DNA from: Diphasiastrum complanatum | Lineage: Eukaryota > Streptophyta > Lycopodiopsida > Lycopodiales > Lycopodiaceae | NCBI GenBank assembly: GCA_029204225.1 | Contig: CM055107.1 | Coordinates: 20,651,997-20,715,996, forward strand | Direction of reading: 5' to 3' | DNA: 64,000 nucleotides | In this document: one piece after another, positions 48,597 to 57,922 of the stretch | How positions within the stretch are numbered: position 1 is the first letter of the stretch | Layout of the letters: every line of letters begins with the position of its first letter | Translations under genes and position numbers: made by a program | The notes under the pieces: generated by a model | What the model was told of the DNA's origin: nothing | What the model saw: only the letters and a program-made list of their open reading frames with translations | Database searches by the model: none

Positions 48597-49860
48597 AAGG
48601 AGGAGGATCAAGCATCAAGTTCAAAGGCAAAGGACAAGTGAGGAATCTACCAGATAAGAATGTGTTTATGTACTGGGTCATAGTGAGATTATTCACGTAT
48701 GTGAGCAAAAATGCTTCTTTTGTAGAAAGAAGGGGCATTATGCAACTGAATGCTACAAGAGGCAAGGATCACAAGAGGAGGAGGACAAACAAGGAAATGT
48801 TGCACATAAGGAGGAGGAGGATGAAGGAGATCTATTCTTGATGGCATCTACATCCTCACCAACAAGCAATAGCAATTCAAGAGACACTTGGTGGATTGAT
48901 AGTGGGGCTAGCTCCCACATGTCTTTACTGCAAGTGATGAAGAGTGTAGGATAGATAATGTTGATACCATCTCTTTGTGTCTAGAATCCTCAAAATGTAT
49001 GGATCTAGAAAATGTTCTTTTTGTACCATCAATCACCAAGAATATGTTAAGTGCTGGTAAACTTTTGGAAAGAGGTTTGGATGTCCACTTTAAGCATGGA
49101 TTTTGTTCCATTTTGAAGAATGATATTTGCATTACAAAGGGATGTTAGCATGGAAGACTGTTTAAGTTGAAAGCTAATGTTGCTTTTGAGGATGTGAACT
49201 TGGCAAAGGAGGAGATCACTCAAGTGGAGATCTTGTCAAAGTGTGATCTTGCTAGCATTGAGGAGGAGCATCAAAGAGAGGAAGATCTTGAGAACAACCT
49301 CAAAACATGAGAGTTCCAAAAAGGTCCTCAATGACAAAGGCCAAGTCATCAAATGCAGGTTGTCCATTCAAGTGTGCATCTTGCAAGGGTGGAGCACATT
49401 GGAGACACTACTATGTTTGGTTTATTCATAGATAGTGTTAATAGACATAAAGTCACTTGTTTCTTATTTTTCAGAATGATGATGTTTAGGACTTTATGTA
49501 GATATGACAATACAATGAAATTGAATGCTTTTCAATCTACATTTCTTGATGATAAAGCAATTTCATTGGATAACTATTTTTGTAATAGTCTGAATAGTGT
49601 CATAAAAGATGAAAAACCATTTGTTTTGGAAATCTTTGTGTCCACATGCTTTGTGCATGATCATTCCAATGTAAGGACCAAAGACTATCCTACTTCAACA
49701 ACATGAATAATGGTAGTGTTTTGCTCGTCAAGTAGAGATTGTGGAATCTACATGTGTTTCACCAAAGAAGTTGTCAATGGTGGAAGTGTGATATTTCAAG
49801 AGTGGAATATTTGTAAACTTGAAGAAGCACCTTTGGATCAACACCTTATTCAAAACATTG
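48597..49860 (+). pseudogene. Copia family A knuckle, protease and tail, second copy
   Basis: Gag linker (EEDQASSSK), then an intact CCHC knuckle (CFFCRKKGHYATEC, about 48,706-48,750), an acidic linker and an intact protease (WWIDSGASSHMS, about 48,890). A deletion after the protease motif shifts the frame, and a TAG follows at 49,146. The family-A tail continues (VVHSSVHLARVEHIGDTTMF, VNRHKVTCFLFFRMMMF) and, beyond the point where the 9-kb copy is cut, runs on through LDDKAISLDNYFCNSLNSVI to 49,706. No integrase or reverse transcriptase is present between protease and 3' LTR, as in the first copy. Confidence 0.75.
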
Positions 49861-50245
49861 ATGGTTTGGAGTCAAGTCAAGTGGAGGAGCAAGCTCAAGA
49901 CTCAAGGACTCCAAGAAGAACCTTGAGCACCAAGATGGAGCCATCAAGGCAAGGCTCAATCATAAGCAAGGCAAGTTGTCTTTGGCAAAATTATGTATGC
50001 ACTTACTAGCTTTATTGATGTATCTTCAAGTGCACAAAATGCCTTGGAATCCATTGCTTGGCATGATGTATAGTTTTTGAAGTGTGCTACATGTATATAG
50101 AAACATTTATGGAACATCTTGTTAGGGATCCTTTAAGAGATGGTGAAAGATGCTTCATGGACATCATTCTCTATTGGAGTCTCAAAAGTTCTTTGTTTGT
50201 AGCTATATTTTTTTGACACTTCTAGATCTAGCTAAATTTGAGGAG
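49861..50245 (+). mobile_element. 3' internal end of copia family A, second copy
   Basis: Reverse complement of 10,485-10,869. It ends with the AATTTGAGGAG purine tract at the LTR boundary. Confidence 0.7.
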
Positions 50246-50790
50246 TGTGAGAAATTGCCAAAAGTTGGCAAATCTAACTTGATCAATGTACATTAGTGTG
50301 TCCCACATGTGTGAGGCCATGGAGCCACGTGGGAAACCTACCCTAGTGTTTGTTAGATCAATATTGGTAGTGATTCCTACTTTATAGGACTAAATCCTAT
50401 ATTTGTGGTGGAGATTGACCAACTAGCCACCTACTTGACATGACTCTAGAAATGAGGCTAGGTTGGCAAATTAGGTCAAGAAAGACAAGTTAACTTCCTT
50501 ATTACATGCTGGAAATTCACCTAACTTTGTTGTTTTTTGGATCCAATCAAGATCAAAGTTATTTGTACTTTTTTTTCAGTTTACAAGTTTTACTATGTAC
50601 TATCCACACGTAAGTGGGCTGTACTTTGTGTTTGATTAATAATGAAAGGTTGCTCTTGATTGATAGATGCTAATTTGTTGATCCAATTCTCAAAATCTAG
50701 TGTCTAGTTTGCATTGTTTTTATAATGATCAATCAATCAATCACTCTTGTGAGACATTAAATGGACTCATTCAAGGTCCAAACTTTCACA
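50246..50790 (+). repeat. 3' LTR of copia family A, second copy
   Basis: TGTGAGAAATTGCC...AACTTTCACA, 545 bp. The palindrome site seen at 10,405 in the inverted copy is CACATGTGTG here, one base different. Confidence 0.85.
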
Positions 50791-51295
50791 TATCCATTGC
50801 ATAGACTTGTTTTTTTTTATGACTAACAATAAATAGAAAGGAATAAACATTGAATTCTAACCTGTTTTTTGTTTATGATAAATTTGAAATAATTAAGTAG
50901 ACAATTATTATACATTAGGACAAGCTCTGTTATGTATGATATAGGCTCCAAGGTTCTTCCACTTCAATCATAGTTAAAACTTTTTCATTTTATATATTAC
51001 TCACATCTTATCGATTTGTGTGAGCATCCATTTCAAGGTCTTGATCTAGTGGCATCCAGGTCCCAATTATCTATTTTTATTTCTTATATTTAAATAGAAG
51101 GTCCTACATCTCTAAATATGATAACACAAGGTCCTAGAAGATTCTTTTAGTCTGCAATCTGTGCCTCCGTCTATCTTATTATCCCAACCTTTATCCATAA
51201 GGGTTCAAAAGAGTATCATCTAATAATTCTTTACAAATAAGTAAACTAGGTGTCCATTGAATACTTGCAATTGAAAAAACATCATTTCTTGGGAT
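50791..51295 (-). mobile_element. Internal remnant of element B, inverted copy
   Basis: Reverse complement of 9,425-9,927, with the same abrupt junction to LTR A. No coding sequence. Confidence 0.55.
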
Positions 51296-51308
51296 GGCTC
51301 TCATACCA
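51296..51308 (-). other. Primer-binding site of element B, inverted copy
   Basis: Reverse complement TGGTATGAGAGCC, identical to 9,412-9,424 including its one-base variant. Confidence 0.75.
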
Positions 51309-51690
51309 TGATAAAAATGCAACAAAATAAACCCATTTGATTCTAGAAATGATGGAGAAAGCACCTATTTAAGATCCAAACAAGATCTAGAAGCTAGATT
51401 ACTAATCAATCATTGATTCCTAGCTTATCTTGGCTTGAAGTCCATGAATTAGCTCCAAAACTCTTCACACGTGTGAAAGTACAGCTTGCTGATGCTTGTG
51501 TATTGTACCTACAACTCCAAACTCATTCAATCATCACAAAACAATCATATGCCAATAGCATTCATCAATCAAATCATAGATTCAAACTAGTCAAGAAGGT
51601 AAATCTCAATTCCGCTCATGATTGGATGGAAATCTCATCACATATTTTTACATGTAGAGCTCGGATCTGAGCATATTAGGGCTTCTATGT
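51309..51690 (-). repeat. LTR B, inverted copy
   Basis: Reverse complement of 9,027-9,411. CACACGTGTG at 51,466-51,475. Homology to the 9-kb copy stops at the LTR start, so the duplicated block ends at a transposon boundary. Confidence 0.75.
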
Positions 51691-52240
51691 ATTCATCATA
51701 ACCTTACCCTAACATCTAACCTAAAGATCCACTTGATCCACCCTATTTAGGGTCAATACATGGAGATCCAAAAGCAATGAAAAAAATTATATTTTTAGCT
51801 CCTACTTTTTCTCTACCCTGGGAGGGATCTATGCACTCTTTGGACATATCCCAAAGGTACCATTCCAAAGCTAGGTTAATGATTTGACTTAGAATAAGGT
51901 ATCCTATGTTTTGGCACGTGTGACATCCCACAACATGCTCCCAAAGTCATTTACAAGTGGTAATTGTGCAAACTAGCTTGTGTAAATTTAACACTCTGAA
52001 GGTGTAGATTGACATGTCAACAATTCTTGCATGCCACCTAGCATTGAATTGATAGGAATCGCCTATAATTGATGTTCATTTCTTGTAAAATCAAACCCAA
52101 TATTATCACAATCATGTTCATCTACCTACAAGTACAAATAGCAAACAATAATTATTTTGTAATAAACTTTAAATTACTATATAAGTTTAAAACTCACAAT
52201 GAATTATTCATAAAAAAAAAAAAATTCATAGATGTTACAA
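51691..52240. other. No gene recognised
   Basis: Non-coding, AT-rich. Confidence 0.5.
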
Positions 52241-52249
52241 ATAAAAAGA

Positions 52250-53563
52250 TTGATTCAATTACCATGATACGATCTTCAAAGTCGTGAGCATTTGCTGGTT
52301 TGTTGAAGGACCCGCTTCCTTGGGATTTGGTGGAGGCCTCCTCACTTTGTCTATGTGTCTTTTGTGATATTCAGATCCTTTGCAATTGGCACAGTCACAA
52401 CAAATTTTTTCATCCCTTGGATATGACTATATAAAACAAGCAAAACATATTATTAGTGTCATTTTTGAACAACCCAATATGGTAAGAGTATAGATATGAT
52501 CAAATATCAATCTATTAAAATTGTTCTTATGGAATCCAAGAAATTCAAGAATTAGTTCTAATTGAAACAAATTATCAATACAAATGAAATTAGTGAATTT
52601 ATCATACTCATCCAAAAAAATCTTCTTTTAATACCTGTTTGAAACACAAAATCATAAATTATAGTAACAGAATTAGTATCACTCGATCACATAGATTTGA
52701 ATTCTAGATAATAACAAAATAGTGAGACACAAAGTCATAAATTACATTAAGAAAATTATTTAGTATTACTCAATCAAATAGATTTAAATCTTAGAGAATA
52801 ACAAAAAATAGTGTCACTTGAAAAGTTGCAAACCACCATATGTCATTTTCAGACTGCACACTAAAATTTAGACCCTCCGAGTTTGTCATATATTTTACTG
52901 CTCCATTCATGAGTGTAACACCAACCCTTTCCAACTTTTGTCCCTTTATTACCTTTGATTCATCTAACTTTAGCACTAATATCAACTTTACAACACTTTC
53001 ATTTGTGATCTTAAAATTTTTTACATTAAATCTTAGTAAATTACTCAAATCTATAAACATGTCATAGGTACAATCACATGACAAAGTGCTAACTTGTGTA
53101 CCCCTATTTAACATTAGAGTTATTTTTAGCATATTTTTGTGCACATACACACAATTAAGTGCGCATAAATCCCTTGGTCACTTGGTGAGACATAACAGGC
53201 TATCAAATGATTGAAATTTCAATCTTTATAGTGAAAGGGTTTGATGTGATTCATCATAGTTTATGAGATATGATTTTTTGAATAAGTGCTTGAAATGCAC
53301 ACTTTTGTGTGCATTTTGTGATGACTCTAGTGTTTACACATCTCTTTCTAGTTTGATTTGAAATGGACATGTCCAAATGCCTCATTGATAATTTTCAGCA
53401 TTGTGGCATACACATCTCTTCTAATACCAAAATAATCACATCCTCCTTGTATCAATTTTATGTCAATTAACTTACTGACTTCACTCATAAGGTCCTTAGT
53501 AATCTTGGACTTACGCATTGTTGACTTGGTTGTTAGTACTGCACTCACAGATTTTCCAATCAT
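52250..53563 (-). pseudogene. Degraded gene of unknown, probably repeat-encoded, family
   Basis: Minus-strand pieces in order: MIGKSVSAVLTTKSTMRKSK and GGCDYFGIRRDVYATMLKII (53,563-53,348); a frame with LVLKLDESKVIKGQKLERVG, VTLMNGAVK and FSVQSENDIWWFATFQV (53,150-52,791); and a Cys/His cluster EKICCDCANCKGSEYHKRH followed by a Pro-rich PPPNPKEAGP (about 52,410-52,270). The last could bind zinc (CCxCxxC...HxxxH). The pieces are separated by intron-sized gaps, so splicing is possible. I do not recognise the family by name. The phrasing suggests proteins repeated in seed-free plant genomes. Confidence 0.4.
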
Positions 53564-53985
53564 GTTGTTGTCTTTTAGATTTTGATGTGTAACTGATGCT
53601 TTTTTTTATCTGCAAAATGAGTCACCAGAGCTACACGGGCAGACCAGAAATTTAGGCGAAGTTTTGCAAACCAAAAATTTTATCTCTCCTACATGGCATT
53701 CCTTAGAATGCCCTTTTGGAGTTTGGATTTTCTCTAATGTTGGGTTCAACCTCGATAGTGCAATAAGGTCATTCTTCCTTAAATTTCAATTTGCCCTTGT
53801 GAGCCTTGGCATTTGTAAAAGAGACACGAATGTATTTCATCCATATAATTGTAATAGCATGGAGAGCTTGTATAAAACTAATACTAGTCTCATGAAATCT
53901 ATTTAGATGGCACTACTTTGGCCACACACCAGTTTAATGGAAATTTGGCAATATTGATCTTATAGGTAATTCACAACAACAAATA
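53564..53985. other. No gene recognised
   Basis: One frame (53,664-53,906) without recognisable similarity. Confidence 0.5.
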
Positions 53986-53989
53986 ATTG

Positions 53990-54450
53990 TTGTTTGCCAC
54001 GCTCATAGCCACACAGACAACACATGATGCATTGTCGTGGACCAATTTGGTTTCTCATGGCAAATCGCATGGCTATGTCGTGGCAACAAGTGTGGCAATG
54101 GCCGCGTGGCACAGCCATGCATGGTTAAGCCATGCATGTGCAAAATACGTCACCAGCATTCCTTCCTAGTGGTACATGATTCAAAATTCAAATGCATGGC
54201 ACAGCCACACGTGGCACAACCATGCCACGTCCACCAGAGAAATTGTTGCCGGATCTCATTGTCGTGGGGGCGTGGCAGTGCCATGCAAATCCCTGGAATT
54301 TTGCCACGCGTGGCAACAATTTCCAGAGAGTCAATTTTCTGCTTGCCACGCGCGACAAAATCCCAGGGATTTCTGAGCTGTCATTTTTTACTGCCACATG
54401 TGGCAAAAAAGAAAAAGGGCATGGCAGTGCCATGCAAAAGTCTCGGGAAC
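53990..54450. repeat. Palindrome-dense GCCATGC / GCCACG(C)GTGGC region
   Basis: About ten GCATGG/CCATGC and nine GCCACG/CGTGGC motifs occur in 460 bp. TTGCCACGCGTGGCAA (54,301-54,316) and TGCCACATGTGGCA (54,392-54,405) are perfect palindromes. A 28-bp imperfect inverted repeat pairs ATCCCTGG.ATTTTG..GCGCGTGGCAA (about 54,289-54,316) with its complement near 54,344-54,371. No protein-like frame. Related fragments lie at 1,150-1,210 and 48,516-48,594. Confidence 0.65.
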
Positions 54451-54635
54451 AGACCCATGCACTTTTTTTGGGAGAAAACGAGAGTAGAAGCGACTTTTAG
54501 GCTAAATATTTCTCATTTTTTGTTTAGAGAATGAGAGTGCAAGATTTTTTGACGAGGAGATTGAGAGAGATGAAAGTGAAGAGATTGAATGTGAGAATGA
54601 ATGAGAGGAAGTGGAGAGTGAATGAGATTGAAAAG

Positions 54636-54768
<133 letters not shown>

Positions 54769-54772
54769 TCAA

Positions 54773-55090
54773 AATGTGAGTTGATGTTTTTTTAGATTGT
54801 TTGTAAAAGAGTGTATGATAGAGAATGTTGCATTTGTATTTGTTATTACAATTTTCTTATGGATTGTAAATGTTTTAAAATTATGTGCATTTAGGATTAT
54901 AATTTATAGAATATTTAAGATTTAGTTTTTGAAACTAAAATATATATGTTGGATCTATTAGATTTAGATTGATTATTGAAAACCTACTGTAACTAACGTG
55001 CATATTGTAACTAATGTGAGCTAATGTTTTTTCAAATTGTATGTAAAAGAGTGTATGATAGAGAATGTTACATTTGTTTTTTTAATTTTT
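54773..55090. repeat. Direct repeat pair of about 65 bp
   Basis: TGTGAG.T.ATGTTTTTT.A.ATTGT.TGTAAAAGAGTGTATGATAGAGAATGTT occurs at 54,775 and 55,014, about 240 bp apart, with few mismatches. Confidence 0.7.
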
Positions 55091-55424
55091 AATTAATACA
55101 TTACTTAACTTACTTACTATTTCATGTTAATGTTGGTGTTGATGTTGATAGGCCATCAAAAGAAGATCAATCATAAGTATCAACAATCATCAAGAGAGAC
55201 AATGAGGTATATTTCAATATGCTCATAAATAAATCATTGTTTGTTTGATTCATTACTTGTTTGATATCAAAGACAATCATATACCAAATTGATACAAAGA
55301 TAATCATGTAAAAAATTACAAAAATCTTTTATATTTGTGATAAGGAAAGAGTACATAGATTCGAAAATGGGGTACCACAAGCCCTAGTTTATCTATCACA
55401 TTACATAATAAATAGATACTTAAT

Positions 55425-55660
55425 CATCTTCAATGGAATTTGCATCTTCATCTTCATCTTTCTCTTCCTCCCCTTGATCCAATGGAATGTTTTCATCATC
55501 GGCCTCTCCGCGCTTGTTGTGGATCCTCTCTACAAAATTCAAAAAATACAAGCATTAGATTAAACAATTTTAGATTTAGTAATTCTAAAGCACAAAAATC
55601 AAAAATAATTCTTACCAATGGCAATTCCCCTTTTTCTTTCATGTGATCCACTGTGGGGTT
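55425..55660 (-). pseudogene. Possible 3'-terminal exons of an unknown gene
   Basis: The minus strand reads ERIHNKRGEADDENIPLDQG then an acidic EEEKDEDEDANSIEDD and stop, preceded by TTTTGTAG/AG (acceptor). Further upstream a short piece DHMKEKGELPL ends at a TTG/GTAAGAA donor. The splice signals are plausible. The upstream gene is cut off by the LTR at 55,652. Family unknown. Confidence 0.3.
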
Positions 55661-56561
55661 CGGAATACAAGGCCTAAGGGCATTTCAATGGAGCTTGGGA
55701 GAACTAAGAAAAATAGTACCTTACAGGGAAGAAGCTAATATAAATATCAATTTTGCGTAATTAATGGCCCAAGCATGGCATCCTGCGCGTATAAGCCCAT
55801 CTTAAAGAGCCGTCAGTAGATAAGTTGTGTTAGGCCCCAAGTATGGCACCTTGCATGCATAACTCCAACTTGTGGTGCCATTAGTCACTAGGGGGTAGGA
55901 AACCAATTTTCGCAAGTCTCAAGGTTCAAACTTAGACTTAAAAAAGTATGCAAAAGTCAATGTCAAGATTCTAAAACAGAACTTCCATTCTATATTGAGA
56001 CTTGAAATTCCTAGTCTCATAAGTAAGTGTGGAAAGGACACTCCACAAGCTTCTATAAAGAGAAGCCCTTTCTATGTAATTTCTATCCTTAATATAAGAG
56101 AGCTAAGTGCTACCATTTTGGGTCCATTGGTGCTAATTTTGGTGTGTGGCTAATTATAGTCTGGCTTTATGCTTATTGCTTTTGTTTCTAAGTTCTTGCT
56201 ATTTTACCCCATGTTAGCGTATGTGCTAAATCATTGTGTGTTTCTAATTTAGTGGAGCTTTTTAAGAGTTTGTAGAAGAATGTATGAGTGAGTAGAGAGG
56301 GACGAGAATGTATGAGTAGAGAGGGAAGAGAGCGAGAGAGCAAAGGTGTGGAAGAGTGTGTTAGAGTTAGTGTGGTTGTGGTTTTAAAGTTAGTACTTTT
56401 TGGTTTTAGTTGTGTGTTCAAGGCATTCTGCTTGCAAGCAGAAATAGTGTTAACCCTTTTGTTTTGCATGCATCCTCAAGGCTTCTAGGTTCGAGCCGTA
56501 CTTCTCGTGCTACAAATGACTTAGGAGGAGAAGGTGGAAACCCTTCTACTTCTTGACAACA
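55652..56561 (+). repeat. Gypsy (Athila/Tat-like) 5' LTR
   Basis: TGTGGGGTTCGGAATAC...CTTCTTGACAACA, 910 bp, followed by a primer site of the type used by Athila/Tat/Ogre gypsy elements. TATA-like TTCTATAAAGAGAAG near 56,050. It shares a segment (CATGGCATCCTGCGCGTATAAGCC, about 55,771-55,794) with the inverted LTR at 1534-2093. Confidence 0.7.
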
Positions 56562-56581
56562 TTGGTGCCGTTGTCGAGGAG
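56562..56581 (+). other. Gypsy primer-binding site
   Basis: TTGGTGCCGTTGTCGAGGAG differs at three C-to-T or G-to-A positions from TTGGCGCCGTTGCCGGGGAG, the tRNA-Asp-type site of plant Athila/Tat elements. All three changes are methylated-cytosine-type transitions. Confidence 0.8.
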
Positions 56582-57006
56582 CCAAATGCTTGCTAACTTT
56601 TGTTGTTTTCCATTTTTTTCTACTTGCTTTGTTATAGGGACTGGTCACTAGTTTTTAGTGGTTGCTTTGTAAATTTTTTTATGACTGTTATGCTTGTGGT
56701 TTGGGTGTTTTGAGCATATGAATGTGAGGAGCTATCATTTGATGATGAGATCGAAATCGAGGTGAACATGATCGAACTATCATGGCTTCCATTAGAACCA
56801 TCCCCAGAACCCTGTGAAGAAAAACTTCTTTCTTGGTGCTCAATAGTCACCTTGGAAGATGATGTGGGATATTCTAATGAACAAGCATTATCTTACTTTG
56901 ATCCCCAATGTTATGGAGAAAGACGACTACCAGAAGACATCCCTAAAATCCCATCCCTGGCTAAGGTCTCTAAAGAGCCTCGTCCCAAAAGTGTGTAGCC
57001 AGTTTT
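56582..57006 (+). mobile_element. Internal remnant of the gypsy element
   Basis: Leader followed by a frame (MIELSWLPLEPSPEPCEEKL ... YGERRLPEDIPKIPSLAKVS, about 56,762-56,995) resembling the short acidic ORF before gag in some gypsy elements. It stops at 56,996 and is cut by the LTR-like block at 57,007. Confidence 0.4.
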
Positions 57007-57489
57007 TGTTGGGGACCCATTCTTCAAAAATCACTAAATAGGCTCCCCACACCTATGAAAATGACATCATGGTTCGCCTTTTTGATATTTTGCACATCTT
57101 TCCATGGTAAAACTATTGTCAAACTGGCAAGCCAAGATCCCCAACTAAACTCCCAAAAATAGAGATTTAGTGATTTTTTGAGTTGAACTAGGTTTTTTGG
57201 CCATTTTTAGCACTATTATGGATCCCCACACGTGTGAATGTCTGATCTTGGTTCGCCTATGTCACCATTGATCTTAGAATGTCCTTTTTAGTTGATTTGA
57301 TATCTAACATCTTGGTTCCCCAAATTTGGGGGGGGGGGGGGGGGGGGGGGGGAGGGGGGGGGGGGGTCTCTATATAAGGAGGTCGGATCCATTCAAATTT
57401 TTTAGAAATTTTCCAGCATCCCCAAAGCACAATCCAGCAGTCATAAAGGCCATCCATTCATTCTCAAAGCTCACCTGTTATATGTAACA
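57007..57489 (+). repeat. LTR K with poly-G tract
   Basis: TGTTGGGGACCC...GTTATATGTAACA, 483 bp, with TATA-like CTCTATATAAGG at about 57,367-57,378 and CACACGTGTG at 57,227-57,236. A run of about 37 G with one A occupies about 57,328-57,366, directly before the TATA element. No canonical primer site follows, so the right end is provisional. Confidence 0.5.
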
Positions 57490-57566
57490 ACTTTTGTTGC
57501 TCCTTTTTACTTTTGAACTTACTATTTTGAGAAATTTAAGCACTTTTTGAGCTTAAAACTTGCCAA

Positions 57567-57830
57567 GATGGTGAAGGAGGATAAGGATAAAGGCAAAGCC
57601 ATCATACACGACCAGTCAAAAACCTCAAGCTCACACAAGAGTTGGACCCAAATTTCATTGTGGGAGAAGAAGATCTCACCCCACACACATCACATGACGA
57701 AATGATGGAGGAAAAGTCGGCCATACCAGAACTCCTCCCGGTGCCAAAACCCTATGAGGCACGGAAATGGTGGAAATCAGGGGAGCCCCTATTGAAGACC
57801 TACGGGTTTCAAAACTATTCTCCTCCTGTA
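57567..57830 (+). pseudogene. Gag-leader-like fragment after LTR K
   Basis: MVKEDKDKGKAIIHDQSKTS opens at 57,567, basic and low-complexity like the start of plant retroelement gag. A frameshift near 57,640 leads to LDPNFIVGEEDLTPHTSHDE and PKPYEARKWWKSGEPLLKTY. It then runs into another LTR end. The family cannot be assigned. Confidence 0.35.
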
Positions 57831-57922
57831 TGCCAGTTTACGATCATTGTGGAGTATAATTGTGTGATGTGATCTGCATACTACACTAGATTCTTTCAAA
57901 ATTTCAACTTGGTATCAGAGCT
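57831..57922 (+). repeat. LTR end fragment with Met-tRNA primer site
   Basis: TGGTATCAGAGCT at 57,910-57,922 follows ...TTTCAAAATTTCA ACT, indicating the last part of an LTR of yet another element. Its start is not visible. Confidence 0.5.

Noticed and set aside
54037-54534. 165-codon frame across the palindrome region
   Set aside because: Several overlapping frames are equally open there because of repeated GCATGG/GCCACG words. No protein character.
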